Source of the DNA: JBNJEL01 sp051745835
Lineage (GTDB): Bacteria > Bacillota > Halanaerobiia > Halobacteroidales > Acetohalobiaceae
Length of the DNA stretch: 11,308 bases
Reading direction: 5' to 3'
Assembly (NCBI GenBank): GCA_051745835.1
Contig: JBNJEL010000064.1
Span: forward strand, 1-11,308
Made by a program: the position numbers and the translations under genes. Positions 1-6,802 of this stretch are shown here, piece after piece; within the stretch, counting starts at the first letter, position 1, and each line of letters starts with the position of its first letter. Under the pieces are notes generated by a model, which did not search any database, was not told where the DNA came from, and was given only the letters and a program-made list of their open reading frames with translations.

Positions 1-351
1 GTTTTTGGGGTGAGTTGGGAGTTGATTCCTACATTTATAGGAGCTTTACTTTTGGAACTATGGATTTATAATAATAATATTAATAAGTTTGTGGCTGATG
101 TAGTTAGCGGTGTGATTGCTGGGACAGTCGGTTTAAGCAGTAGCTTCTTCTTTCCGATACTGAATCATAATTACATTATTTTAGGGATTGTAATTATCTT
201 AGTTCCAGGAGTAATAGTTACTAATGCTGCTCGTGATATTATTGCCGGTGATATTCTGTCGGGAGTAGTACGTGGGATTACAGCTTTAATTACAGCATTA
301 GCAATTGCCTTAGGAGTAGCTTCAGTATTAGGAATGAGAATCTTAATTTAA
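1..351 (+). CDS. ThrE/YjjP-type threonine/serine exporter subunit, 3' part only (5' end outside window)
   Basis: The reading frame is already open at base 1 (Val-Phe-Gly before the GTG at 10), so the gene almost certainly begins upstream and only its last ~116 codons are here. What remains is very hydrophobic, with about four membrane segments. It carries the family hallmark near residues 65-85 of the visible part: VPGVIVTNAARDIIAGD followed by LSG, matching the C-terminal membrane half of the ThrE/DUF1212 family (PF06738). Full-length members are about 250 aa, with an N-terminal soluble region not seen here. Known relatives export threonine or serine; in bacteria with split systems this subunit pairs with a small ThrE_2 protein, and that partner follows 16 nt downstream. 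The GTG at 10 lacks a ribosome binding site in view and is unlikely to be the true start. The family call is secure; the exact substrate is inferred. Confidence 0.85.
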   Translation, partial: VFGVSWELIPTFIGALLLELWIYNNNINKFVADVVSGVIAGTVGLSSSFFFPILNHNYIILGIVIILVPGVIVTNAARDIIAGDILSGVVRGITALITALAIALGVASVLGMRILI

Positions 352-367
352 GATGAGGTGAAGTAAG

Positions 368-799
368 TTGATTTTACAGACATTGAATGTCTTTATAGCG
401 ACAATTGTATTTGGAATTATCTTTAAGCTGCCTAAGAGAACATTGTTTAATAGCGGTTTGGCTGGGGTTTTAGGCTGGGGAACTTATAACTTAGTCTTTC
501 AATTTACTCGTTATCAGATTTTTGCTATCTTTTTAGGTGTGGTGGTGATTACAATTATAGCAGAGATTAGTGCTCGACTATTAAGAGAACCAGCTACTTT
601 ATTTATTGTTTCGGGGATTATTCCTTTAGTACCAGGAACAGAAGCTTACTTTACTATGCTCCATGTGCTCAATAAAGATTATCAAGCAGGTTTAGAGGCA
701 GCAGTGGAGACCTTACTTATTGCTGGGGCTATTTCATCTGGAATTATCTTTGTAGGCGTTATAGCTCGATTGAAGAGTCAAGGGGCGAACTTAAGTTAA
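368..799 (+). CDS. ThrE_2/YjjB-type small exporter subunit
   Basis: This 143-aa membrane protein belongs to the ThrE_2 (PF12821, YjjB-like) family. It has about four to five hydrophobic segments. The family signature lies around residues 64-95: an AEISARLLREPAT stretch, then SGIIPLVPGTEAYFTML. It is thought to form a two-part threonine/serine exporter in the inner membrane with the preceding YjjP-type protein. The start is TTG at 368, chosen because GAGGTG at 355-360 sits 7 nt upstream and no ATG/GTG in the frame has a better site. The 16-nt gap to the preceding stop indicates co-transcription, and a strong terminator at 824-864 ends the unit. Length is normal for the family. The substrate is inferred from family knowledge. 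Confidence 0.85.
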   Translation: MILQTLNVFIATIVFGIIFKLPKRTLFNSGLAGVLGWGTYNLVFQFTRYQIFAIFLGVVVITIIAEISARLLREPATLFIVSGIIPLVPGTEAYFTMLHVLNKDYQAGLEAAVETLLIAGAISSGIIFVGVIARLKSQGANLS

Positions 800-823
800 T
801 AAATTGTAAATAATTTGACCTAT

Positions 824-864
824 AATCATCTTGAGGTTAGAGATAACTTCAAGATGATTTTTTT
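824..864 (+). terminator. Rho-independent terminator after the ThrE-type pair
   Basis: A 15-bp stem pairs 824-838 with 845-859, with one G-T wobble and a 6-nt loop (AGAGAT). It runs into seven consecutive T at 858-864. It separates the exporter genes from the aminotransferase-trk block. Confidence 0.92.
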
Positions 865-964
865 ATTTAGGTGAATAAAATTATCTAATTGATGAATATT
901 ACCACTTTTAATTAATAATATATTCTTAGGAGTAAAATTAAGTCGACAGGGAGTGAGCTTGATA

Positions 965-2197
965 ATGAGCTTAGAGATTATGGAACTCTATCAGCAATAT
1001 TTAAATCCTACTTTGGCACAATTGCTTAAATTGATGGGATTAGATGAAGTTGAAGTGCAAGCAACAGGAGTTAGCGTTAAAAGTAGTTGCGGACAAGAGT
1101 ATCTAGACTGCTTAGGAGGTTACGGTAGCCTTAACTTTGGACACCGCCCGCCAGAAATTATAGCAGCAATACAGAAGCAGTTGGATAAGTTAGGACTATC
1201 GAGTAAGTTATTATTAAATCAGCAGCAGGCAGAGTTTGCAGCTTGTTTAGCTGAGCTGACTCCTGGAGATTTAAAGTATACTTTCTGTTGTAATAGTGGT
1301 ACGGAGGCAGTAGAAGGAGCTTTAAAGTTAGCTCGTGCTTATACTAAAAAACCTGAAATCATTTCAGCTACTAACTCCTTTCACGGTAAGAGTTTAGGAG
1401 CGTTAAGCGCTACAGCAAAAGAGGAGTATCAAGCTCCTTTTCGACCGCTGTTGGATCACTTTACAGCTGTTCCTTTTGGTGAGATTGATGCTTTAGAAGC
1501 AGCGATTACCGAACAGACAGCGGCAGTACTATTAGAGCCGATTCAAGGAGAAGGAGGTATTATTCTTCCGCCGGCTGGTTATTTAAGTGAGGTTAGGGAA
1601 CTTTGTAATCAAACTGGAGTCTTATTAATTATAGATGAGATTCAGACTGGCTTAGGGCGAACCGGTACTAACTTTGCAGTGGAACAGGAAGGGATTGTAC
1701 CGGATATTATGACTTTAGCTAAATCATTAGGGGGAGGTGTTATGCCTTTGGGAGCATTGATTGCTAAAGAGCAGGTGTGGCAGCCTTTTATTGAGTCGCC
1801 ATTTTTGCATACATCAACCTTTGGTGGTAATCCTGTAGCAACAATAGCCGGTAGTAAGGCGTTAGAGATTCTTAAGCGGGATAAGTTAGCTCAGCAAGCA
1901 GCCAAGCGAGGAGAAGAGTTAATTACTCAATTGCAAGCATTAGCAGTAGAGTATCCTAAGTTGATTACTGAAGTTAGAGGTCGCGGATTGATGATTGGAG
2001 TAGAACTAGTTGATGCAGGTGTAGGCGGTAGTTTGATTTCGGAATTAACGGCTCGTAATCTATTAGCAGCTTATACTCTTAATGCTCCGCAGGTAATTAG
2101 ATTAGAGCCACCACTAATTATTAGTAGTCAGGAAGTTAGGGAAGTGGTTGATATCTTTACTAGCTCATTAGCAGCAGTGACAGAAGAAATTAACTAA
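965..2197 (+). CDS. Class III PLP-dependent aminotransferase (putrescine/ornithine/acetylornithine type)
   Basis: This protein moves an amino group from a diamine or omega-amino acid to 2-oxoglutarate using pyridoxal phosphate in the cytosol. Counting from ATG 965 (410 aa), the fold-type I landmarks are SGTEAVEGALKLAR at ~111-124, NSFHGKSLGALSAT at ~137-150, LLEPIQGEGG at ~189-198, LIIDEIQTGLGRTG at ~221-234 with the PLP-contacting Asp at ~224, the Schiff-base Lys in LAKSLGGG at ~253, and TSTFGGNPVA near 284-293. The PFRPLL...VPFG segment resembles putrescine aminotransferase (PatA/YgjG), but ornithine or acetylornithine aminotransferase cannot be excluded. A GTG at 953 opens the frame 12 nt earlier, but AGGGAGTGA at 948-956 overlaps it and sits 8 nt before ATG 965, so 965 is preferred. 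It is the first gene of a block with the SRPBCC gene (29-nt gap), trkA and trkH. No convincing promoter was found in 865-947. Confidence 0.9.
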   Translation: MSLEIMELYQQYLNPTLAQLLKLMGLDEVEVQATGVSVKSSCGQEYLDCLGGYGSLNFGHRPPEIIAAIQKQLDKLGLSSKLLLNQQQAEFAACLAELTPGDLKYTFCCNSGTEAVEGALKLARAYTKKPEIISATNSFHGKSLGALSATAKEEYQAPFRPLLDHFTAVPFGEIDALEAAITEQTAAVLLEPIQGEGGIILPPAGYLSEVRELCNQTGVLLIIDEIQTGLGRTGTNFAVEQEGIVPDIMTLAKSLGGGVMPLGALIAKEQVWQPFIESPFLHTSTFGGNPVATIAGSKALEILKRDKLAQQAAKRGEELITQLQALAVEYPKLITEVRGRGLMIGVELVDAGVGGSLISELTARNLLAAYTLNAPQVIRLEPPLIISSQEVREVVDIFTSSLAAVTEEIN

Positions 2198-2226
2198 GAA
2201 CAATTATTAATCAAGGAGGAGATAGA

Positions 2227-2664
2227 GTGCCGCACTTTGAAAGATCGATTGAGATTGCTGGTTCTGCAGCTGAGATCTATCAATTAATTTCTAAGATGGA
2301 GTCTTTTCCTAAATTTATGGATAATGTAGTAGAGGTAGAGATAGTCCAGAAGAAGGAGAATAGTACTATTACCGCTTGGTCAGCCGAAATTGATGGACGA
2401 TCACTAGAGTGGAAAGAGAAGGATATCTTTAGACCAGATCAGAACGCAATCTACTTTGAATTAATTGAGGGCGATTTAGATAAGTTAGTTGGACAGTGGC
2501 AGTGTCATAACCAAGGAGAGTTAACTGAATTAAAGCTAATTATTGATTTTGAGTATGGTGTGCCGATGTTATCAGCGATAGTAACACCGGTTTTAGAGAA
2601 AAAGTTAATCTCTAATTCAGAGGAGATGTTAGCAGCGATTAAAGCTAAAGTAGAGCACTCTTAA
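2227..2664 (+). CDS. SRPBCC (START-like / polyketide cyclase-type) ligand-binding protein
   Basis: This 145-aa soluble protein has the features of the SRPBCC helix-grip fold: an opening strand (HFERSIEIAGSAAEIYQLI), a SKMESFPKFMDNVVEVEIV segment typical of Coq10/cyclase-like members, alternating beta strands through the middle, and a long C-terminal helix (~118-143) that would cover the hydrophobic pocket. Such proteins bind small hydrophobic ligands or act as cyclases or chaperones for lipids, but nothing here identifies the ligand. There is no signal peptide or membrane segment. The GTG start at 2227 is set by AAGGAGGA at 2213-2220, six nt upstream, one of the strongest ribosome sites in the window. 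It lies 29 nt after the aminotransferase and 22 nt before trkA, so it is probably translated from the same mRNA. The fold call is good; function is unknown. Confidence 0.78.
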   Translation: MPHFERSIEIAGSAAEIYQLISKMESFPKFMDNVVEVEIVQKKENSTITAWSAEIDGRSLEWKEKDIFRPDQNAIYFELIEGDLDKLVGQWQCHNQGELTELKLIIDFEYGVPMLSAIVTPVLEKKLISNSEEMLAAIKAKVEHS

Positions 2665-2686
2665 TTTTTTTAAAGGGGTAGATAGT

Positions 2687-4081
2687 ATGTCGATGGTAGC
2701 AAAGTTAAAAGGAATTAAGGATAATTTAACTACCTCACAAGCTAATCAGGTAATTATCTATGGCGGCAATCAATTAGGATTTCAATTAGCAGAACAGCTT
2801 ACTAAGTTAGAGCGAGATGTGGTAGTAATTGATGAAGATGATCAGCTACTACGACAGATTCAAGAGAAGATTGATGTAATGACCTTAACCGGCAGCGGAG
2901 TAGATATCGAGCGTTTACAAGAAGTTGGGGTAGAACACTCTAAGCTACTATTAGCTGTTTCTAATAGTGATGAGAAGAATATTCTAGCTTCGATCTATGC
3001 TCAGCAGTTAGGTGTAGAGCAGATTGTAGCTAAAGTAGATAATTATGATTACCTAACAGCTAATAACTCTTTGTTAAATGAAGAGTTAGGAGTTGATTTA
3101 TTAGTTAATCCGTCCCAGTTAGTAATTGATCAGCTGATTAACCTTATTCGTCCGACATTAAAGACTGGTATCGAAAGTTTTGTCCAAGGGAAGGTTAAGT
3201 TATCGGAAGTGACAATCTCCCATCGTAGTTCACTAGCTTTTAACCGTCTTAGTGAGGTAGACTTACCGTCGAATACATTAATCATCTGTATCTTACGTCG
3301 TAACCGTTTATTTATTCCGGATGGCAATCATAAGCTCTATCCTGGTGATACTATCTATATTTTAGGTGAGAAGGGTTTAAGAAGTAAGCTCGGTCAGCTT
3401 TTAAATAAGTCCAAAGTTCATAAAGAGAAAGTAGTCTTAGCAGGAGGTAGTTCTATTAGTTATCAATTAGCTAAGGTATTAGGAGCTAAAGAGACAATTA
3501 TTACTTTAATTGAAGAAGATGAAGAGCGTTGTGAGAAGTTAGCTGAAAAGCTAGCTGATATATTAATCTTAAATGGTCAATCGATTAATATTGATCTACT
3601 TAAGGAAGAAGGAATTGATCAAGCAGATATCTTTATTGCTGCCGAAGATGATGATGAAAAGAACTTATTAACTGGTTTAGCTGCTAAAGAGTTAGGAGCT
3701 AAGCGGGTGATTACAATAGTTAACAGTCTCGATTATACTTACTTTAGTGAGCTTGTTAATGTCGATACAATCTTAACTCCTCAGATCTTAGTCTTAGAGA
3801 AAATCTTAGATTTTTTGCACGAAGGACAAGTCAATTCAGAGACAATACTTGATGGACAGATGCATTTAATTAAGGTAGATGTACCTAAACGAGTTAAGAA
3901 GAAGCGAATTAGAGTCCAGGATTTGCATAAATCTTCTGATTTGATTGTAGGGCTGATTTTAAGAGATAAGAAGTTAATTATACCTGATGGAGTAGAAGAA
4001 CTAACAGTAGATGATCAATTACTGGTTTTTACTTTAGCAGCTAAAAAGAATTTACAGCAGGAACTGTTTGGTACTTATTAA
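2687..4081 (+). CDS. trkA: Trk potassium uptake system regulatory protein TrkA (tandem RCK)
   Basis: TrkA is the cytosolic nucleotide-binding ring that gates the TrkH potassium channel. The 464-aa length matches full-length TrkA (E. coli about 458), with two RCK_N-RCK_C repeats: roughly 20-140 and 155-235 for the first, 246-365 and 380-462 for the second. The end of beta-2 carries the expected acidic residues (Asp49; Glu276/Glu277), and the LTGSG..D.ERLQEVG and LNGQS..IDLLKEEG segments are typical. The dinucleotide-binding glycine motif is altered in both halves: GGNQLG at 26-31 and GGSSIS at 253-258, where GxGxxG is usual. The C-domains contain the usual IPDG strands. The ATG start at 2687 follows AAAGGGG at 2672-2678 with 8-nt spacing. 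trkH begins 12 nt downstream. Identity is secure; how it responds to NAD(H) or ATP is open given the altered motifs. Confidence 0.95.
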   Translation: MSMVAKLKGIKDNLTTSQANQVIIYGGNQLGFQLAEQLTKLERDVVVIDEDDQLLRQIQEKIDVMTLTGSGVDIERLQEVGVEHSKLLLAVSNSDEKNILASIYAQQLGVEQIVAKVDNYDYLTANNSLLNEELGVDLLVNPSQLVIDQLINLIRPTLKTGIESFVQGKVKLSEVTISHRSSLAFNRLSEVDLPSNTLIICILRRNRLFIPDGNHKLYPGDTIYILGEKGLRSKLGQLLNKSKVHKEKVVLAGGSSISYQLAKVLGAKETIITLIEEDEERCEKLAEKLADILILNGQSINIDLLKEEGIDQADIFIAAEDDDEKNLLTGLAAKELGAKRVITIVNSLDYTYFSELVNVDTILTPQILVLEKILDFLHEGQVNSETILDGQMHLIKVDVPKRVKKKRIRVQDLHKSSDLIVGLILRDKKLIIPDGVEELTVDDQLLVFTLAAKKNLQQELFGTY

Positions 4082-4093
4082 GGAGCGATTGAG

Positions 4094-5533
4094 ATGAGAT
4101 TAAAGATAATCTTTAATATTTTAGGTAAGTTATTAATCTTTGTTGGATTAACAATGTTATTGCCGCTATTAGTAGCACTTTACTACCGAGAAATTGATGC
4201 TATCTCTTTTCTAGTCTCCATGGGATTGACGGTTAGTGTAGGTAAGATTATGCAGAAATTCTCCACTTCAGAACAAGAGGTTAGACACCGAGAAGGTTTT
4301 GCAATAGTCACGTTAGGTTGGATTTTAATTTCGATTTTTGGTGCGATTCCATTTATGCTATCTGGTGTTTTCGATAACTTTGTTAATGCTTTCTTTGAGA
4401 GTGTTAGCGGTTTTACTACCACTGGAGCAACCGTGATTTTATCCTTAGAGAGTTTGAGTCATAGTATTCTCTTTTGGCGCAGTTTAAGTCACTGGTTAGG
4501 TGGGATGGGGATTATTGTAATGTCGATTGCTATTTTACCGGAGCTAGCTGGCTCGATGCAGCTATTTAAAGCAGAAGTACCTGGTCCGGTACATGATCGC
4601 TTACGTCCGCGGATTAAAGAGACAGCAAAGACATTATGGGTAATCTATATTATCTTAACTTTTACTCAGGTACTATTCTTATTTTTTAATCAGATGCCGC
4701 TCTTTGATTCGATTATTCATGCTTTTGGAACGATGTCAACCGGTGGTTTCTCCTCGCGAACTTTAAGTGTGCGAGCTTATGACAGTTTAATGATTGAAGG
4801 AATTATGATCTGGTTTATGTTTCTGTCGGGAACTAATTTTACTCTACATTATCAAGTACTGCGTGGTAATCTTAAATCCTTAGTGCAGGATAAAGAATTT
4901 CGTTTTTATATATTAATTGTAGTTACAGCGATCTCTTTAATTGCTGTTAACTTAAGACTTCAAGTCTATAAGAGTTGGTTAGAGTCACTTAGATATGCTG
5001 CCTTTCAGACTTTATCAATTATGAGTACAGCAGGTTTTGCGACGGTAGATTATGATATCTGGCCTCCTTTTGCGCGAGGGATCTTATTAGTTTTGATGTT
5101 TATTGGTGGCTGTGCTGGTTCTACTGCTGGAGGGATTAAGATTATTAGAATCTATGCTTTAATGAAGAAAGGTTTTCAAGAACTTCATAAGTTAATCCAT
5201 CCTCGAGCAGTAACTTCACTTAAAATTGGTAATCGAGCAGTTTCAGAAGAGGTATCAACAAGTATTCTGGGCTTCTTCTTTCTCTATATTATTGTCTTTG
5301 TAGTAGCAGCAATTACCCTTACTTCTTTTGGCATAGATATTATTAGTTCAGTATCAGCAGTTGCAGCTACCTTGGGTAATATTGGACCAGGTTTAGGATT
5401 AATTGGTCCGCTTAATACTTATGTCCCTTTGCCTACTGTAGGTAAGTTATTGCTTTCTTTTTGTATGTTGTTGGGGCGTTTGGAGATTTATACTGTTTTA
5501 GTATTTATGTTGTCTGGTTTTTGGCGGCGTTGA
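4094..5533 (+). CDS. trkH: Trk potassium transporter channel subunit TrkH
   Basis: TrkH is the membrane channel of the Trk potassium uptake system; TrkA docks on its cytoplasmic side. This 479-aa protein has the normal length and about ten membrane helices in four M1-P-M2 repeats. The four pore loops are visible: GFTTTGAT at ~106-113, GTMSTGGFS at ~212-220, IMSTAGFAT at ~309-317 and ATLGNIGPG at ~425-433, each with the filter glycine (G111, G217, G314, G431). A SHWLGGMGI segment (~132-140) and the glycine-rich gating loop GGCAGSTAGGIKI (~338-350) are also characteristic, as is the LGRLEIYT ending. The ATG at 4094 follows AAGGAG (4080-4085), which overlaps the trkA stop codon and implies coupled translation. 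Glycine at all four filter positions suggests K+ selectivity. No terminator lies directly after the gene; the first is at 5665-5693. Confidence 0.96.
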   Translation: MRLKIIFNILGKLLIFVGLTMLLPLLVALYYREIDAISFLVSMGLTVSVGKIMQKFSTSEQEVRHREGFAIVTLGWILISIFGAIPFMLSGVFDNFVNAFFESVSGFTTTGATVILSLESLSHSILFWRSLSHWLGGMGIIVMSIAILPELAGSMQLFKAEVPGPVHDRLRPRIKETAKTLWVIYIILTFTQVLFLFFNQMPLFDSIIHAFGTMSTGGFSSRTLSVRAYDSLMIEGIMIWFMFLSGTNFTLHYQVLRGNLKSLVQDKEFRFYILIVVTAISLIAVNLRLQVYKSWLESLRYAAFQTLSIMSTAGFATVDYDIWPPFARGILLVLMFIGGCAGSTAGGIKIIRIYALMKKGFQELHKLIHPRAVTSLKIGNRAVSEEVSTSILGFFFLYIIVFVVAAITLTSFGIDIISSVSAVAATLGNIGPGLGLIGPLNTYVPLPTVGKLLLSFCMLLGRLEIYTVLVFMLSGFWRR

Positions 5534-5549
5534 TTTCAATTAATTAATA

Positions 5550-5578
5550 TTTACATTTGTCAAATAAAATGTTATAAT
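5550..5578 (+). promoter_or_regulatory. Sigma-A-like promoter downstream of trkH
   Basis: TTTACA at 5550-5555 (five of six matches to TTGACA), a 17-nt spacer and a perfect TATAAT at 5573-5578. The expected transcription start is near 5585. No ORF with a ribosome site follows before the terminator at 5665-5693. AT-rich sequence produces such matches by chance, so this is moderate evidence. Confidence 0.45.
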
Positions 5579-5584
5579 AATAAT

Positions 5585-5693
5585 AGATTTGTAAAAATAA
5601 ATAGCTTAACATTATAAAGATAAGGACAAGTTAATATTTCTTAACAGTTGATTAAATTAGCCTAAAAGACCTACTAGTTGAAGGTAGGTTTTT
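5585..5693 (+). ncRNA. Candidate small RNA or leader between promoter 5550-5578 and terminator
   Basis: If the promoter at 5550-5578 is active, it would give a transcript of about 110 nt ending at the hairpin at 5665-5693. The segment has no start codon with a Shine-Dalgarno sequence and does not match a riboswitch class that I recognise (I looked for T-box, purine and ydaO-type features). The alternative is that this is simply the 3' untranslated region of the trk mRNA. The exact 5' end is inferred from the promoter, not seen. Confidence 0.22.
5665..5693 (+). terminator. Rho-independent terminator (likely end of trk mRNA and/or a small transcript)
   Basis: The core stem is ACCTAC (5669-5674) with GTAGGT (5684-5689) around a 9-nt loop. 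A/T pairing and one G-T pair extend it to 10 bp (5665-5674 with 5684-5693). The right arm ends in TTTTT. The A-run on the left means it could also stop transcription from the other strand. Confidence 0.65.
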
Positions 5694-5745
5694 ATTAATT
5701 GCAGTTATTATTTAGAATTAGAAGTAGAGTAGAATCTTAACTTAA

Positions 5746-5772
5746 GCAGGAGTTAGTTTAACTTTATAGAAA
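5746..5772 (+). promoter_or_regulatory. Sigma-H-like promoter variant upstream of acylphosphatase
   Basis: GCAGGA at 5746-5751, then exactly 17 nt, then GAAA at 5769-5772. The sigma-H (Spo0H) consensus is AGGA-N17/18-GAAT, so the -10 has one mismatch. Two further sites in the next 2 kb have the same GCAGGA and the same spacing, which supports this one. The start would be near 5779, leaving a ~130-nt leader before the acylphosphatase. Confidence 0.45.
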
Positions 5773-5911
5773 TTTATTTAGTAGAAGGAAATTAAGCGTG
5801 ATGATATTTATTCAGTAAATAATTGTTAAAAAGTGCTTAATTGGTAATAATATTACTGTAACCGTGGATTACAGAGCTTAATTAATCTTAGTTGAAGGGT
5901 GATAATTAAAT
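5773..5911 (+). other. Leader region of acyP with inverted repeats; no gene
   Basis: This stretch completes the 378-nt gene-free gap after trkH. AATTAAGC at 5790-5797 is complementary to GCTTAATT at 5835-5842, and GCTTAATT recurs at 5876-5883, so two alternative pairings are possible. CTGTAA (5856-5861) pairs with TTACAG (5869-5874) around a 7-nt loop. AAGGGTGA at 5895-5902 is the ribosome site of the next gene. I do not recognise a known riboswitch. Confidence 0.3.
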
Positions 5912-6193
5912 ATGTCTACAACAAATGCAGTTAAAGTGAAAGTTGAAGGTCGCGTTCAGGGTGTCGGTTATAGAGCTTTTACTCATCAGAAAGCAACTAA
6001 GCTAGGACTTAAAGGCTATGTTAGAAGTTCTGATGGTAATGAAGTAGAAGTAGTAGCCGAAGGAGCGAAGGAAGCGTTAGAAGAATTAATTGATTTGTTA
6101 CGGGAAGGCCCTAATCGAGCTGAAATTGAAGATGTTAGCTGGGAATGGATTGAGCCGAGTGAAGATTATATTAGATTTGCAATTAAATATTAG
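5912..6193 (+). CDS. acyP: Acylphosphatase (catalytic Asn replaced)
   Basis: Acylphosphatases hydrolyse carboxyl-phosphate bonds in small acyl phosphates such as acetyl phosphate or carbamoyl phosphate, in the cytosol. The 93-aa length is normal, and the protein carries the family's phosphate-binding loop GRVQGVGYR at 13-21, with the essential Arg at 21. The second signature normally reads G(W/Y)xxN with a catalytic Asn. Here it is GYVRSSDGNEVEVVAEG at 35-51, and ungapped alignment with the usual pattern puts Ser39 where the Asn should be. Asn43 lies four residues later, in the same loop. The remaining core, including LREGP and a closing RFAIKY strand, is typical. ATG 5912 follows AAGGGTGA at 5895-5902 with 9-nt spacing. 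pgsA starts 56 nt downstream with no terminator between, so the two are probably co-transcribed. The family is certain; whether it is fully active is not. Confidence 0.9.
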   Translation: MSTTNAVKVKVEGRVQGVGYRAFTHQKATKLGLKGYVRSSDGNEVEVVAEGAKEALEELIDLLREGPNRAEIEDVSWEWIEPSEDYIRFAIKY

Positions 6194-6249
6194 TTATCTT
6201 AAGTAATAGTTAAACTTTTAAGTGAGAGGAGAACCAGGAGGAATTACAA

Positions 6250-6768
6250 ATGAATATGGCTAATGGGCTGACTGTAAGTAGAATTTTATTAATTCCTATT
6301 TTTTTATATATCTTCTTTGTGCCATTTAAGAACCACTTATTAATAGCGGGAATTATATTTTTTTTATCAGGATTAACTGATTTACTTGACGGTTATATTG
6401 CTAGAACTTATAATCAGGTTTCGGATCTAGGACGATTATTAGATCCGTTGGCTGATAAGTTAACAATGATTACTATCTTTTTTGCTCTCTTTATTAAACA
6501 GCTAATACCTATTTGGATTCTATTAGTAGTAATCAGTAGAGAAGTAATAATTTTAGGTGGCGCAGTTTTGGTTTATCTAAATCACGTTGATATTATTAAT
6601 CCCAGTAAAATAGGTAAGTATGCTACTTTATTTTTATATGTAACTGCTTTTGCTTACATAATTAATTTAGATCTGCTCAAGAACTTTGTCTTCATAGCCA
6701 TTCCCTTAACCGTTATTTCTGGAGTTAATTATTGTATAACAGCATATCAAGCATTAAATAATGGATAG
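6250..6768 (+). CDS. pgsA: CDP-diacylglycerol--glycerol-3-phosphate 3-phosphatidyltransferase
   Basis: PgsA makes phosphatidylglycerol phosphate from CDP-diacylglycerol and glycerol 3-phosphate, the first committed step to phosphatidylglycerol and cardiolipin. The 172-aa integral membrane protein has the complete CDP-alcohol phosphatidyltransferase motif: Asp44-x2-Asp47-Gly48-x2-Ala51-Arg52-x8-Gly61-x3-Asp65-x3-Asp69, with all four metal-binding Asp present. The opening MNMANGLTVSRILLIPIF is the usual PgsA N-terminus. About five to six membrane helices are predicted by eye, and length is near the family norm (~180). ATG 6250 follows AGGAGG at 6236-6241 with 8-nt spacing. The start at 6256 is less well placed. 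The stop codon lies inside the stem of the terminator that follows. PgsA is preferred over other CDP-alcohol transferases because of the N-terminus and length. Confidence 0.88.
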   Translation: MNMANGLTVSRILLIPIFLYIFFVPFKNHLLIAGIIFFLSGLTDLLDGYIARTYNQVSDLGRLLDPLADKLTMITIFFALFIKQLIPIWILLVVISREVIILGGAVLVYLNHVDIINPSKIGKYATLFLYVTAFAYIINLDLLKNFVFIAIPLTVISGVNYCITAYQALNNG

Positions 6769-6793
6769 ATTACTTACTCTATCCATTATTTTT
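6756..6793 (+). terminator. Rho-independent terminator overlapping the pgsA stop
   Basis: A 14-bp perfect stem pairs 6756-6769 with 6778-6791 around the loop TTACTTAC, followed by a T-run to 6793. The core arms are AATGGATAGA and TCTATCCATT. The last four pgsA codons and the TAG stop (6766-6768) form the left arm. Confidence 0.9.
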
Positions 6794-6802
6794 ATCTTTA
6801 AA

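Noticed and set aside
10..351. GTG at base 10 as the true start of a 113-aa protein
   Set aside because: The frame is open to base 1 with family-consistent residues, no ribosome site is visible, and the family needs about 140 more N-terminal residues.
889..917. TTGATG-N17-TTAATA as a promoter for the aminotransferase-trk block
   Set aside because: Both hexamers match poorly and the region is AT-rich. A promoter must lie in 865-950, but I cannot place it.
3130..3327. 65-codon open frame on the minus strand
   Set aside because: It lies wholly inside trkA, has no ribosome site or recognisable domain, and is explained by the codon pattern of the real gene.
4183..4422. 79-codon open frame on the minus strand
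   Set aside because: It lies inside trkH, opposite membrane-coding sequence, with no ribosome site or family resemblance.
5557..5578. TTGTCA with TATAAT downstream of trkH
   Set aside because: The spacer is only 10 nt. TTTACA at 5550, with a 17-nt spacer, is the better -35 for the same -10.
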